Shown here: piece by piece, positions 7,823 through 15,749 of the stretch
How positions within the stretch are numbered: the first letter of the stretch is position 1
How the letters are laid out: the number at the start of each line of letters is the position of its first letter
Origin: Arcobacter arenosus
Lineage (GTDB): Bacteria; Campylobacterota; Campylobacteria; Campylobacterales; Arcobacteraceae
DNA: 64,000 nucleotides
Direction of reading: 5' to 3'
NCBI RefSeq assembly: GCF_005771535.1
Contig: NZ_VANU01000001.1
Coordinates: forward strand, 434,001 to 498,000
Position numbers and translations under genes: made by a program
The notes under the pieces: generated by a model
Told to the model about the DNA's origin: nothing
Seen by the model: the letters and a program-made list of their open reading frames with translations, nothing else
Databases searched by the model: none

Positions 7823-8616
7823 TAAACCTTATAGTTAATACCTGTTTCTTTCATTGCTTTATTTTTAGAAAGAATTGATAATAATGAGAAAAATCCAATT
7901 GCTAAAATCACATAAAATCCAATTGTTGGATAAGAGTGTGTTGTAAATTGTGCAATTTTTCCATCACCAAAAACTGTTGGCATAAAAGGTTTTATTTTAA
8001 ATGCTCCCCAATCATGTAAGTTGTGTCCGAACCAATAAAGCCAATAAGAATAATCAGCAATAAATAGAAGTGGTAATGCAGCTGGAATATACATAATATA
8101 AGTTAATATCTTTTTATGAAATAAAATAAAATAAATCATAAATAAAGAAAGTCCTAAAAGCGCATAAATACCTATTTCTCTTTCAATTTGACCTCCTGCC
8201 CACATTGGGTCCATTCCTACATAATGATTAATTGTATTCATTTCATGAACTTCTCCACTAAAACCATCAAAATGGAAAAATACTGGGATACCTTCAGGAA
8301 ATGCTTTTTTAGGGTAGTTAGGTGCTTCTAAAGAACAAGACCAAATGGGAAGTGAAGCAACACCAATTTCAGCAGAGTTTTCTATCATCTTTTCTAAATC
8401 ATTATGCGCTTCTAAAGGAGTAGTAGTACTTTTATATCTTCCTTGATTATAAAAATTCCAAGTTTTTATAGATAGAGGAGAAATTTCTTCAATTCTATCT
8501 TCATCAATTGCATTTAATGTTCCATGAAATGCAATCATAGGAAAAGTAAATGCCAGTGTTAGCAATATTAATGCTAAAGATGCATAAATTTTTGATTTAA
8601 TAAAACTAGTATGCAT
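7822..8616 (-). CDS. nosB: NosB, membrane protein of clade II nos operons
   Basis: The product has 264 residues with one N-terminal membrane segment (about 12-30), a large periplasmic-looking domain (30-145) and three or four C-terminal membrane helices (about 150-255). It sits directly after nosZ and overlaps nosD by one base, the place occupied by NosB in clade II (Sec-exported) nos operons such as that of Wolinella. Its biochemical role is not established; it is required for or linked with N2O reduction in those organisms. The name rests mainly on position and topology, supported by conserved-looking aromatic segments (SYWLYWFGHNLHDWG). Confidence 0.8.
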   Translation of the reverse strand: MHTSFIKSKIYASLALILLTLAFTFPMIAFHGTLNAIDEDRIEEISPLSIKTWNFYNQGRYKSTTTPLEAHNDLEKMIENSAEIGVASLPIWSCSLEAPNYPKKAFPEGIPVFFHFDGFSGEVHEMNTINHYVGMDPMWAGGQIEREIGIYALLGLSLFMIYFILFHKKILTYIMYIPAALPLLFIADYSYWLYWFGHNLHDWGAFKIKPFMPTVFGDGKIAQFTTHSYPTIGFYVILAIGFFSLLSILSKNKAMKETGINYKV

Positions 8617-8635
8617 TTTTGTCCTTCATTTTAAG

Positions 8636-8675
8636 TTTTAAACTATAAATTATTTTTATAATTTATAGTTTAAAA
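8636..8675 (-). repeat. 18-bp perfect inverted repeat at the predicted nosB mRNA 5' end
   Basis: The arms at 8636-8653 and 8658-8675 are exact reverse complements of 18 bases, separated by TTTT. The start site predicted from the upstream -10 element is near 8682, so the hairpin would begin about seven bases into the nosB transcript and end 19 bases before the nosB start codon. This position suits an mRNA-stabilising 5' stem. It could also be an attenuator for read-through from nosZ. The stem is A+T-rich and followed by no T-tract. Confidence 0.6.
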
Positions 8676-8688
8676 TTTCTTATTTAAA

Positions 8689-8730
8689 AGATTACCAAAA
8701 TTGATAAATTTACTTATTGATGGTAATCAA
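8689..8730 (-). promoter_or_regulatory. CRP/FNR-type operator and -10 element upstream of nosB
   Basis: The perfect palindrome TTGATTACCATCAA (minus strand, 8730-8717) matches the FNR/DNR consensus TTGAT-N4-ATCAA. A -10-like TAATCT lies at 8694-8689, with hexamer centre 32 bp from the box centre, which is class II activator geometry. Between them a TTTATCAA block starts eight bases past the box, exactly as upstream of nosZ. This implies a second internal promoter so that nosB-D-G-C-H-F-L-Y can be expressed apart from nosZ. Confidence 0.7.
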
Positions 8731-8739
8731 GAAAGAAGA

Positions 8740-8758
8740 AAAAAGCTTAAGACTTTTT
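8740..8758 (-). terminator. Weak terminator after nosZ
   Basis: AAAAAG (8740-8745) pairs with CTTTTT (8753-8758) around a seven-base loop. On the minus strand the stem is followed by a T-rich run. It sits 22 bases after the nosZ stop and just before the nosB operator, so it could end part of the nosZ transcripts. Confidence 0.4.
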
Positions 8759-8779
8759 CCCCTCTCTTTTTTGAATTTT

Positions 8780-11377
8780 TTAGAAAAGATTAGCGTTCTC
8801 TTCAATCCATTTTAGATATTCAATAATATCTTTAGTTTCTTCTTCACTCATATGTTGATTAGGCATTTTTAAATTGAAATAATCTATCATACCTTTTACA
8901 TATGGATCATCATACATAGATTCTGGATCTAAAATAAAGTTACTTACCCATTGTTCACCATTTTCATGTCTTTGAAGTACACCTGTTAAATCTGGACCAG
9001 ATGATACTTTTCCAATCACGTGACAACCATTACAACCACCTTCGGCAAATGCCACTTCACCTCTTGCAGCAGCAGCACTTTGTTTTGTTGATATTTTTCT
9101 TACTAATGTATCTTTTGCTCTAATACCAACATCCGCAGTTTTAACCATTAATTGCCAAATCATATTTTCAAATAAAATTGCTTTTTCAGTATCTCCTGCT
9201 TTTAACGCTTCATCAGCTTTTTTCTTTTGCTCAGGAATTTTATTATATTGGTCAAGTGCATCTGTAACAAGATTTGCTACAACTTTATGATCTTGAAATT
9301 TGTTGTCTTTTAAGAACTTAACAACTGATTGAATAACTGCATCAGTTGCATTATTTACAGCAACTGTTTTATCATATTCAGCTTTTAACTCTTCAGGAGA
9401 CATTGTTTTCATTTTAAGTTTTTGAGCGCTTACATATTTTTTATCTGGGTCTTTAACCATCATATAACCCATCATCTCTAAGTGAAGTGCAGAACAGAAC
9501 TCTGTACAATAATAAGGGAAAACACCCTCAACATCAGCAGTAAACTCTAATGTTGTAGTTTCACCTGGTTCAAGAGAACCATGAATATCATAGTTATCAA
9601 TTGTAAATCCATGTGTTTCATCTTGAGCTCTTTCAAGGTTCGTCATATGAATTGTAACTTTATCACCTTTGTTAACTGTAATTCTTTCAGGATTAATATG
9701 AGATCTAACAAGAGTAGCGTAAACAGTTACATTTTTACCATCTCTTTCAATTCTCTCTTCTCCTGCAAGTGTTTTACCTTTATGAATTTTACCAGTTTTT
9801 GAGTTTGTACCCATTTTATATCTTACATGAGGGTGAAGTTTACTTGCTCTAATTGCAACCGCTTGGTGAGGTTCACCTAAAGGAAGAGGCATATCAACAA
9901 GTAAATCCATAGTTTTACCCTTAATATCAATTAACTGGTGGTTTTGTGGATGTAAAGGACCAACATTTTGGAATCTATCAATTGCTAATTTATTTAATGC
10001 AATAATATAATCCCCTTGAGGATCCGCAGATTTACCTTCCATTCCTGCTAAGTGACCAATGTTGTAATGAACATTTTCTTTATCAATAACTTTAAGATCT
10101 TTAAAGTTCCATTTTACAACTTGAGAGTCAACATATAATGAAGTATAAACTTCACCATCAACTGGAGAATATTGGTTATGTAAAGGCCCAAGACCTAATT
10201 CAAGTTGTCCATGTAAAGATTTTTTCATATCTAAAATTGGAATACCATATGGGTCTTTACCAGCATACTCTTTATTATCAATTAATTTTTTGATTTTTTT
10301 GAAATCATAAACTGAAGCATGAGTATCTAATTTACCACAAACAATTAAATATTGACCCGTTGGATCAACATCAACACCATGAGGTGATTTTGGTTCTGGA
10401 ATTAAAAATAAAGCATTATTTTTAACTGCAATATCCATAGGAACAACTTTATGATTATTTATAATTTTTACATTTTTAGGATTTTCAGCTAATTTAGCTA
10501 ATTTTTCCCAGTTATATACATGTAAGAAGTCAGTGTCATTTCTTGACATACCAGCTTCATTTGGTGGCATACCAACTTCAATTCCACCTGTATACATCTC
10601 TGTATTAAATGAGTTTGTAAATCCCCAACCGTAACTTATACCTTTACCTGCATCAGATAAATCTTGATGATATGGAGGAAACTCTATTGTAAATGAATCA
10701 TCTGGCATAATTCGACCAATTTTATTGTCGAATTTCCACATAGTAACTCCACCTCTATAAGTCTCTTTGTACTCTTCAATTGGGTGATAATTGTTATCAA
10801 ATGGAGCTGCATATTGTGATGCTTCAATGATATACTCTGAGTTTGGTGTAAAGAATGCTCCACCGTGGTCTGATTTAAATACAGGGTTTGGAACAATTTG
10901 TTTTGTTTCAAAATCTGCTAAATCAATAATAGCGATTCTTGGGTTAGCTTTATCATTAATTGCTAGCCATTTACCATCATATTTTCCATCAATTTCAGAA
11001 AGTGCTGGGTGGTGAGTATCACCCCAGTTAATCTCTCTTCCTCTAATATTACCTTGTCTAAGAACTTCTAAAGAGTCTTTATCAAAACCATAACCTTGCC
11101 ATGGTTCTGGTGTAAATACACCAATGTATTTTAGAATTCTCATTGATGGTACACCATAAACAATTACTTGTCCAGATTGTCCACCAGATGAAAATACAAC
11201 ATATTCATCTTTTACCCCTGTAGGGTTATAAGTTTTAGCTGCTCTGATAACATCAATTTCAGATAAACCTCTTTCTTTCATTACTTTAGATAATTCATTT
11301 GTAGCTCCAGAAGCAACTGAAGCTACAAGTGCAGTACCTAAAAGCATTGAAGAAAATTTACTTTGTGATTTCTTCAT
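8780..11377 (-). CDS. nosZ: NosZ, clade II nitrous oxide reductase with C-terminal cytochrome c domain
   Basis: This enzyme reduces N2O to N2 in the periplasm. The protein has 865 residues. The signal peptide (1-24) lacks a twin-arginine motif, so export is by Sec, as in clade II. A seven-bladed propeller carries CuZ histidines, with H122-H123 in DTHH and further sites in SDHGGAFF, KSPHGVDV, GPLHNQYS and NIGHLAGM. The cupredoxin domain has the CuA ligands C624, C628, H632 and M635. The C-terminal extension carries a class I heme site CNGCH (C782, C785, H786) with Met in NLKMPNQHM; this fused cytochrome is found in epsilonproteobacterial enzymes. The start has an AAGGAGAA ribosome site. It has its own CRP/FNR-type promoter. 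Confidence 0.98.
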   Translation of the reverse strand: MKKSQSKFSSMLLGTALVASVASGATNELSKVMKERGLSEIDVIRAAKTYNPTGVKDEYVVFSSGGQSGQVIVYGVPSMRILKYIGVFTPEPWQGYGFDKDSLEVLRQGNIRGREINWGDTHHPALSEIDGKYDGKWLAINDKANPRIAIIDLADFETKQIVPNPVFKSDHGGAFFTPNSEYIIEASQYAAPFDNNYHPIEEYKETYRGGVTMWKFDNKIGRIMPDDSFTIEFPPYHQDLSDAGKGISYGWGFTNSFNTEMYTGGIEVGMPPNEAGMSRNDTDFLHVYNWEKLAKLAENPKNVKIINNHKVVPMDIAVKNNALFLIPEPKSPHGVDVDPTGQYLIVCGKLDTHASVYDFKKIKKLIDNKEYAGKDPYGIPILDMKKSLHGQLELGLGPLHNQYSPVDGEVYTSLYVDSQVVKWNFKDLKVIDKENVHYNIGHLAGMEGKSADPQGDYIIALNKLAIDRFQNVGPLHPQNHQLIDIKGKTMDLLVDMPLPLGEPHQAVAIRASKLHPHVRYKMGTNSKTGKIHKGKTLAGEERIERDGKNVTVYATLVRSHINPERITVNKGDKVTIHMTNLERAQDETHGFTIDNYDIHGSLEPGETTTLEFTADVEGVFPYYCTEFCSALHLEMMGYMMVKDPDKKYVSAQKLKMKTMSPEELKAEYDKTVAVNNATDAVIQSVVKFLKDNKFQDHKVVANLVTDALDQYNKIPEQKKKADEALKAGDTEKAILFENMIWQLMVKTADVGIRAKDTLVRKISTKQSAAAARGEVAFAEGGCNGCHVIGKVSSGPDLTGVLQRHENGEQWVSNFILDPESMYDDPYVKGMIDYFNLKMPNQHMSEEETKDIIEYLKWIEENANLF

Positions 11378-11419
11378 CTTAACTTCTCCTTCTATACTAT
11401 TTGTCAGATGACACTTAAA

Positions 11420-11460
11420 AGTTTACCAATTTGATAAACTTTTTAATTGATTAAAATCAA
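11420..11460 (-). promoter_or_regulatory. CRP/FNR-type operator and -10 element upstream of nosZ
   Basis: The palindrome TTGATTTTAATCAA (11447-11460) is a perfect TTGAT-N4-ATCAA box centred 76 bases upstream of the nosZ ATG. A -10-like TAAACT lies at 11425-11420, centre 31 bp from the box centre. A TTTATCAA-A-TTGGTAAA near-palindrome covers 11438-11422 between them, matched upstream of nosB. Anaerobic or N-oxide dependent activation by an FNR/DNR-like regulator is inferred. Confidence 0.75.
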
Positions 11461-11581
11461 TAAATAAATTATTCTAAATTTAATATTTACTTAATCTATA
11501 TTATTAACTATCAATCTTAAATGAATTGTATATTATGTTGAGTTTCTTTTGAGTCGCTATAGTTTTTTTTTATAAAATTTT

Positions 11582-12268
11582 TTATTTAATCATATATCCA
11601 AGTTTTGATACAGTTTGAATTATGTCAACTTTTAGTTTTTTTCTAAGTTTAAAAACAAGATTTTTTAGAGCACTTAAAGGGGCTTCTTCATAAATATATA
11701 ATTTATCTTCTATCTCATGTTTAGTTACTAATGAACCTCTATGAGCTAGTAATATTTCAATAAATTCTACTTCTTTATTAGTAAGAAGAACCGTTTCATT
11801 TTTAAATTTAAAGCTTTTATTATCATAATCATATGAAGATTCATCAGTAAAAGTAATAACAGTCTTCGAATTCTTTAACAATTGTTTTGCACAATTTTCT
11901 AATAATTTTGAAAGATTAGCTTCTGCTATTGGTTTAACTACATATTCAATTAAAGATAATTTAATTGATTCTAATAAAAAGTTTTGATCAGTATAAGCAC
12001 TCGTTACAATAATTGGCATTACTTCGTTTTCTTTTCTTATAGTTTTAATTAGATCTAAACCATTTAATTTAGGCATTTTTAGGTCTGTAATTAAAATATT
12101 AGGATTATATTTATTATATAATTCTAAAGCTTCTTCTCCATTTGAAGCACTATAAACCTTATCCACATAAAGCAATAAAATTCTTTTAAAACTTTCTCTT
12201 AACTTATCTTCATCTTCAGCCAAAAGAATAGATGATTTTTTTAATTTTATTTCATATTTTTCTATCAT
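11582..12268 (-). CDS. Response regulator, REC plus winged-helix output
   Basis: The product has 228 residues. The receiver domain (about 12-130) has the acidic pair E18-D19 and the phosphoacceptor D62 in ILITDLKMP, with a lysine in VVKPI. An OmpR/PhoB-like DNA-binding domain follows (about 140-228), recognisable from LLTNKEVEFIEILLAHRG, LVTKHEIEDKLY and SALKNLVFKLRKKL. It is divergent from the histidine kinase at 12344, which is its likely partner. It lies 204 bases upstream of nosZ in the same direction, so a link to N2O respiration is possible, but no binding site was identified. Confidence 0.88.
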   Translation of the reverse strand: MIEKYEIKLKKSSILLAEDEDKLRESFKRILLLYVDKVYSASNGEEALELYNKYNPNILITDLKMPKLNGLDLIKTIRKENEVMPIIVTSAYTDQNFLLESIKLSLIEYVVKPIAEANLSKLLENCAKQLLKNSKTVITFTDESSYDYDNKSFKFKNETVLLTNKEVEFIEILLAHRGSLVTKHEIEDKLYIYEEAPLSALKNLVFKLRKKLKVDIIQTVSKLGYMIK

Positions 12269-12343
12269 TTTCCAATTCCCAAGAAATTTTATTTAGAAAA
12301 TTATGATAGCATTATTACTTCAAAAAAGAATTGAGGTAAATCA

Positions 12344-13939
12344 ATGTTTGAAAATTTTAGTTTTACAAAAAGATATATACTAGCACTTAGTATTATTGCT
12401 ATTTTATCAATACTTGCATTTTTTAACCTTAGTAAACTTTTAACTATACAATCAAATGATGCAAAAGTTGTAAACATGAGTGGTAATCAAAAAATTATTA
12501 CAAGAGAGATTGCTTTTTTTGCAATTTACTATAAGATTGATAGATTAAAAAATAAAATTACAGAAATGGAAGAAACACACAAAAAGTTAACTTCATTTAA
12601 TATGTCAAAAGAGTTATCTAAAATTTATTATGGTTCAGAAACTAATCTAGATAAAAAAGTTAAAAAATATTTATTTCATGCTAAAAGGTTTTATATAAAT
12701 AGAGATGGAAGAAGTCAAAACTATGTATTAAAAAACTCAGAAAATCTTATTTTAGATTTAGAAAAAGCTGTTTTAATTTATTTAAATGAAGCTCAAGAAA
12801 ATACAAAAAAAGTACAGCAAGTTGAATCTTACATTCTAATAATGACACTAACAACATTGCTTTTTGAAGCTATTTTTATCTTTATGCCAGCAAATAAAAG
12901 AATTAATAAAAGAACAAATGAGTTAATTGCTCAAAAAGAGTTCTCAAATGCAGTAATTGAATCAAGTACAAATGCTATTATCACTTTAGATAGTAATTTA
13001 AGAATAAGAACATTTAACAAAGAAGCCCAAAATATTTTTCATTATACTAAAGAAGAGATGTTAAATAAGCCTCTTTTTGGAAGATTAATTCCTAATTTTG
13101 ATATTTCTAAAAATCCTAATATTGGAGAGGTTCAAGAGATTGTTGCAGTTAATAAAGAAGGAATTAATTTTCCAATTCGTATATCATTTGGATCAAGTGG
13201 AGAAAATAAAGATATTGCAATTGTTGCAAATATCCAAGATATATCCAATGAAAAACTAAATAGTAAACTTCTTGAACAACAATCTAAATTTGCAGTTTTA
13301 GGAGAGATGATAGCTATAATTGCTCATCAATGGAGACAACCACTTACACAACTAAGTTTTAATAACATGTATATAAAGAAAAAAACAAAAGATGAGGAGA
13401 TAAAAAAAGAGAGTATTGAAAATGAAGAGATAATTCAATTTATGTCTGAAACAATTACTAACTTTCAAGACTTTTATAAACAAACTGATAATACAGTTTT
13501 TAATCCAATTGTTTCGATCAATCAAGCACTTAAAATAGTTGACTCAATTTTAGAACTTAATCAAGTTAAATTAAAAAAAGAGATTGACTCAAAAATAGAA
13601 ATCTATGGTAATTCAAATAGTTTAGCACATATAGTTTTATCAATAATGCAAAATACCATAGATATTATAAGAGCAAAAAAAATAAATAACCCTTTTATTA
13701 AAATTACACTAAAAGATACAAAAGATAATATTATTTTAACTATCAGTGACAATGCAGGAGGAATTAAAGTTGACCCTATTGATGATATTTTTAAACCTTT
13801 TAATTCTAAAAAAGAAGAAACATCAACGGGAATTGGTTTATATATGTCAGAAATGATAATTAAAAATCAATTTAATGGGACAATAAACGCAAAAAATATA
13901 GAAAATGGAGCAAAATTCACTATTAGTCTTCCTCACTAA
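12344..13939 (+). CDS. Sensor histidine kinase with PilJ/NarX-like sensor, PAS and HQWRQP kinase core
   Basis: The product has 531 residues with two membrane helices (about 10-30 and 163-183) bounding a periplasmic helical domain. Residues 45-57 (MSGNQKIITREIA) resemble the SGxQRMLSQRxA P-box of the PilJ/NarX type IV transducer domain, which binds nitrate or nitrite in NarX. A PAS domain covers about 200-310. The dimerisation helix carries H328 in HQWRQP, a kinase class common in Campylobacterota. The ATPase domain has an N-box near SIMQNTIDII, G1 DNAGG and G2 GIGLYMS. Its likely partner is the divergent regulator at 11582. Nitrate/nitrite sensing is inferred from the P-box and the position next to nos. 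Confidence 0.85.
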   Translation: MFENFSFTKRYILALSIIAILSILAFFNLSKLLTIQSNDAKVVNMSGNQKIITREIAFFAIYYKIDRLKNKITEMEETHKKLTSFNMSKELSKIYYGSETNLDKKVKKYLFHAKRFYINRDGRSQNYVLKNSENLILDLEKAVLIYLNEAQENTKKVQQVESYILIMTLTTLLFEAIFIFMPANKRINKRTNELIAQKEFSNAVIESSTNAIITLDSNLRIRTFNKEAQNIFHYTKEEMLNKPLFGRLIPNFDISKNPNIGEVQEIVAVNKEGINFPIRISFGSSGENKDIAIVANIQDISNEKLNSKLLEQQSKFAVLGEMIAIIAHQWRQPLTQLSFNNMYIKKKTKDEEIKKESIENEEIIQFMSETITNFQDFYKQTDNTVFNPIVSINQALKIVDSILELNQVKLKKEIDSKIEIYGNSNSLAHIVLSIMQNTIDIIRAKKINNPFIKITLKDTKDNIILTISDNAGGIKVDPIDDIFKPFNSKKEETSTGIGLYMSEMIIKNQFNGTINAKNIENGAKFTISLPH

Positions 13940-15012
13940 TTAATTGTGTCAAAATTTAATATTACTTCAGTGCCTTTATAGTCTTCAATTGACTGAATAA
14001 ATAATTTTATATCTAAATTATCACAAAGTCTATGAACAATATGCATTCCTATTCCATAGCCTAAATTATCCTCTTTATAATATCTTTCAAAGATTTTTTT
14101 AGGATATTTTACACCTTTACCATTGTCTTTAACACTTAATATTTGTTTTTCAAAGACTATATATATTTCAGGATTTTGTTCATTAGAATATTTGCAACTA
14201 TTAGTTAAAAGATTATCTAAAATTCTAATTAATGCATTTTCATTTGTTTTTATGTAACTATTTGATTTTATATCAATTACAAATTTTATTTTTGGAAAAA
14301 GAAGTTTAAAATCTTCAACTTTATTTTTAACTATTTTTTCAATATCAATCTTTTCTTTTAACAACTTTTGATTTAAAATTATTTCTAAGTTTTTATATAA
14401 AGAAGATATTGTATCAGCAGACATTTTTATTCTATTTAGCTTTTTGATTTTTTTTTCATCATCTTCTTTTTCTAAAAGTAAATCACTATTTAGAATAATA
14501 GCAGTTGATGGAGTATTTAAATCATGTATAATATCTAGAATAAACCTATCAAGATGTGAAATTGTTTCTTTCATGGGTTTTATAGAGAGCTTTGCAAGAA
14601 AATAACTTACTGTAAGAAAAACTATTAAAAGTATAATTTGCAAGGATATTGTAAATTTTTTAACTTTAGAAATTTCCTCATCAATTGGTTTTGCTAAAGT
14701 GCTTACTTTTATAAAACCCTCTTTCTTTGATATAGGGAATACTTTTGTATAGTACTTCCCTTCTTTAGTTGGTATATCAAAAACTATTTTTTGGTTCTTC
14801 TTTAATTCATAAGAAAAACCCTCTTGGGAATATTTAAAATCTGTTTTAACTAAAACTTGAGAATATTGAAGCATCTGCATCACACTTTTTTTCATTATTA
14901 GATGTTGCTGTTGCCAATAATATAAAAATCCAAGTATTAAAACTAAAATAGCAACTAAAAAAAAATAAATAGAGGTAAATTTTATTAAAGCTTTTTTTTC
15001 ATAATTTTTCAC
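13936..15012 (-). CDS. Membrane sensor histidine kinase
   Basis: The product has 358 residues. Two membrane helices (about 11-31 and 122-142) flank a small periplasmic sensor of about 90 residues. The phosphoacceptor is H163 in HDLNTPSTA, an unusual variant of the H-box HExxTP. The catalytic domain has N-box LRILDNLLTNSCKYSN, G1 VKDNGKGV and G2 GYGIGMHIVHRL. The gene overlaps its response regulator (14999-15652) by 14 bases, so the two are co-translated. It converges on the kinase gene at 12344 with a four-base overlap. It probably controls the divergent RND efflux operon. Confidence 0.87.
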   Translation of the reverse strand: MKNYEKKALIKFTSIYFFLVAILVLILGFLYYWQQQHLIMKKSVMQMLQYSQVLVKTDFKYSQEGFSYELKKNQKIVFDIPTKEGKYYTKVFPISKKEGFIKVSTLAKPIDEEISKVKKFTISLQIILLIVFLTVSYFLAKLSIKPMKETISHLDRFILDIIHDLNTPSTAIILNSDLLLEKEDDEKKIKKLNRIKMSADTISSLYKNLEIILNQKLLKEKIDIEKIVKNKVEDFKLLFPKIKFVIDIKSNSYIKTNENALIRILDNLLTNSCKYSNEQNPEIYIVFEKQILSVKDNGKGVKYPKKIFERYYKEDNLGYGIGMHIVHRLCDNLDIKLFIQSIEDYKGTEVILNFDTIN

Positions 15013-15652
15013 ATCTATATCCTATTGCTCTTATATTTGATAATTCAAGACCTATTTTTTTTAATTTTGAGATTTGAACTCTAAGTGAGGCATCGCTACC
15101 TATTTCTCCATCTTTTAAAGTAAAAAGAATTTCATCTTTTGAGATGATTTTGCCTTGATTTTTTAAAAAAAGTTCTAGAAGTTCACTTTCACTTGGACTT
15201 AAATGTACTGTTTTTCCATTTTTTCTTAATATTTTTGAACTTATATCATACTCTAAATCTTTGTATTTTAAGATATCTTCATAAGAATTAAAACTCTTTT
15301 TTATTTGAGTATTTATTCTTATTATTAATTCTTTTTCATTAAAAGGTTTTTTAATATAATCATCAGCTCCAACATCAAAACCTTTTTCTAAACTATTTAT
15401 ATCAATTAATGCAGTTATAAATATTGCAGGTGTCATATCTGCACTTTGTCTTAAATCTTTTAAAAGTTCAAAACCATTTATAAAAGGTACATTTACATCT
15501 AATAGATATAAATCATATTTAGAGCAAAAACTTTTATCAAGTGCTTTTTCACCATCTTTTACCCATACTACATCATAGTTTTTATCTTCTAAAATATCTA
15601 CAATAGTTTCACCTAAAATAGTATCATCTTCAACCAATAATATCTTTTTCAT
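14999..15652 (-). CDS. OmpR-family response regulator
   Basis: The product has 217 residues. The receiver domain (1-118) has E8-D9-D10, phosphoacceptor D52 (LYLLDVNVP) and K in IKKPFNE. The winged-helix DNA-binding domain (about 130-217) has the usual HLSPSESELLELFLKNQG and IISKDEILFTL segments and ends with IRAIGYRCEKL. It forms an operon with the overlapping kinase gene and is divergent from the efflux operon at 15750. An inverted repeat in the 97-base spacer is a candidate operator. Confidence 0.92.
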   Translation of the reverse strand: MKKILLVEDDTILGETIVDILEDKNYDVVWVKDGEKALDKSFCSKYDLYLLDVNVPFINGFELLKDLRQSADMTPAIFITALIDINSLEKGFDVGADDYIKKPFNEKELIIRINTQIKKSFNSYEDILKYKDLEYDISSKILRKNGKTVHLSPSESELLELFLKNQGKIISKDEILFTLKDGEIGSDASLRVQISKLKKIGLELSNIRAIGYRCEKL

Positions 15653-15680
15653 AATTTAATTTTAGAGTAGTTTTGTTAAT

Positions 15681-15713
15681 GAAGTGTTTATATTTATACT
15701 TTATTAACACTTC
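15681..15713. promoter_or_regulatory. Inverted repeat between response regulator and efflux operon
   Basis: GAAGTGTT (15681-15688) and AACACTTC (15706-15713) are exact 8-bp inverted arms with centres 25 bp apart. They lie in the divergent intergenic region of the regulator gene at 14999-15652 and the efflux operon. OmpR-type regulators normally bind direct repeats, so the inverted arrangement could mean one site for each divergent promoter, or a hairpin. Confidence 0.4.
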
Positions 15714-15749
15714 TTATTTAAGATTCCAAAAAATATATAGGAAGATTCA

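Noticed and set aside
10684-10911. Open frame of 75 codons on the minus strand inside nosZ
   Set aside because: It lies wholly within the nosZ coding region in another frame, without a ribosome site or recognisable protein.
12331-12344. TTGAGGTAAATCAA, close to a CRP/FNR box, at the start of the kinase gene
   Set aside because: It overlaps the ribosome site and the ATG and has no -10 at the usual distance, so it is more likely chance in A+T-rich DNA around a GAGG ribosome site.
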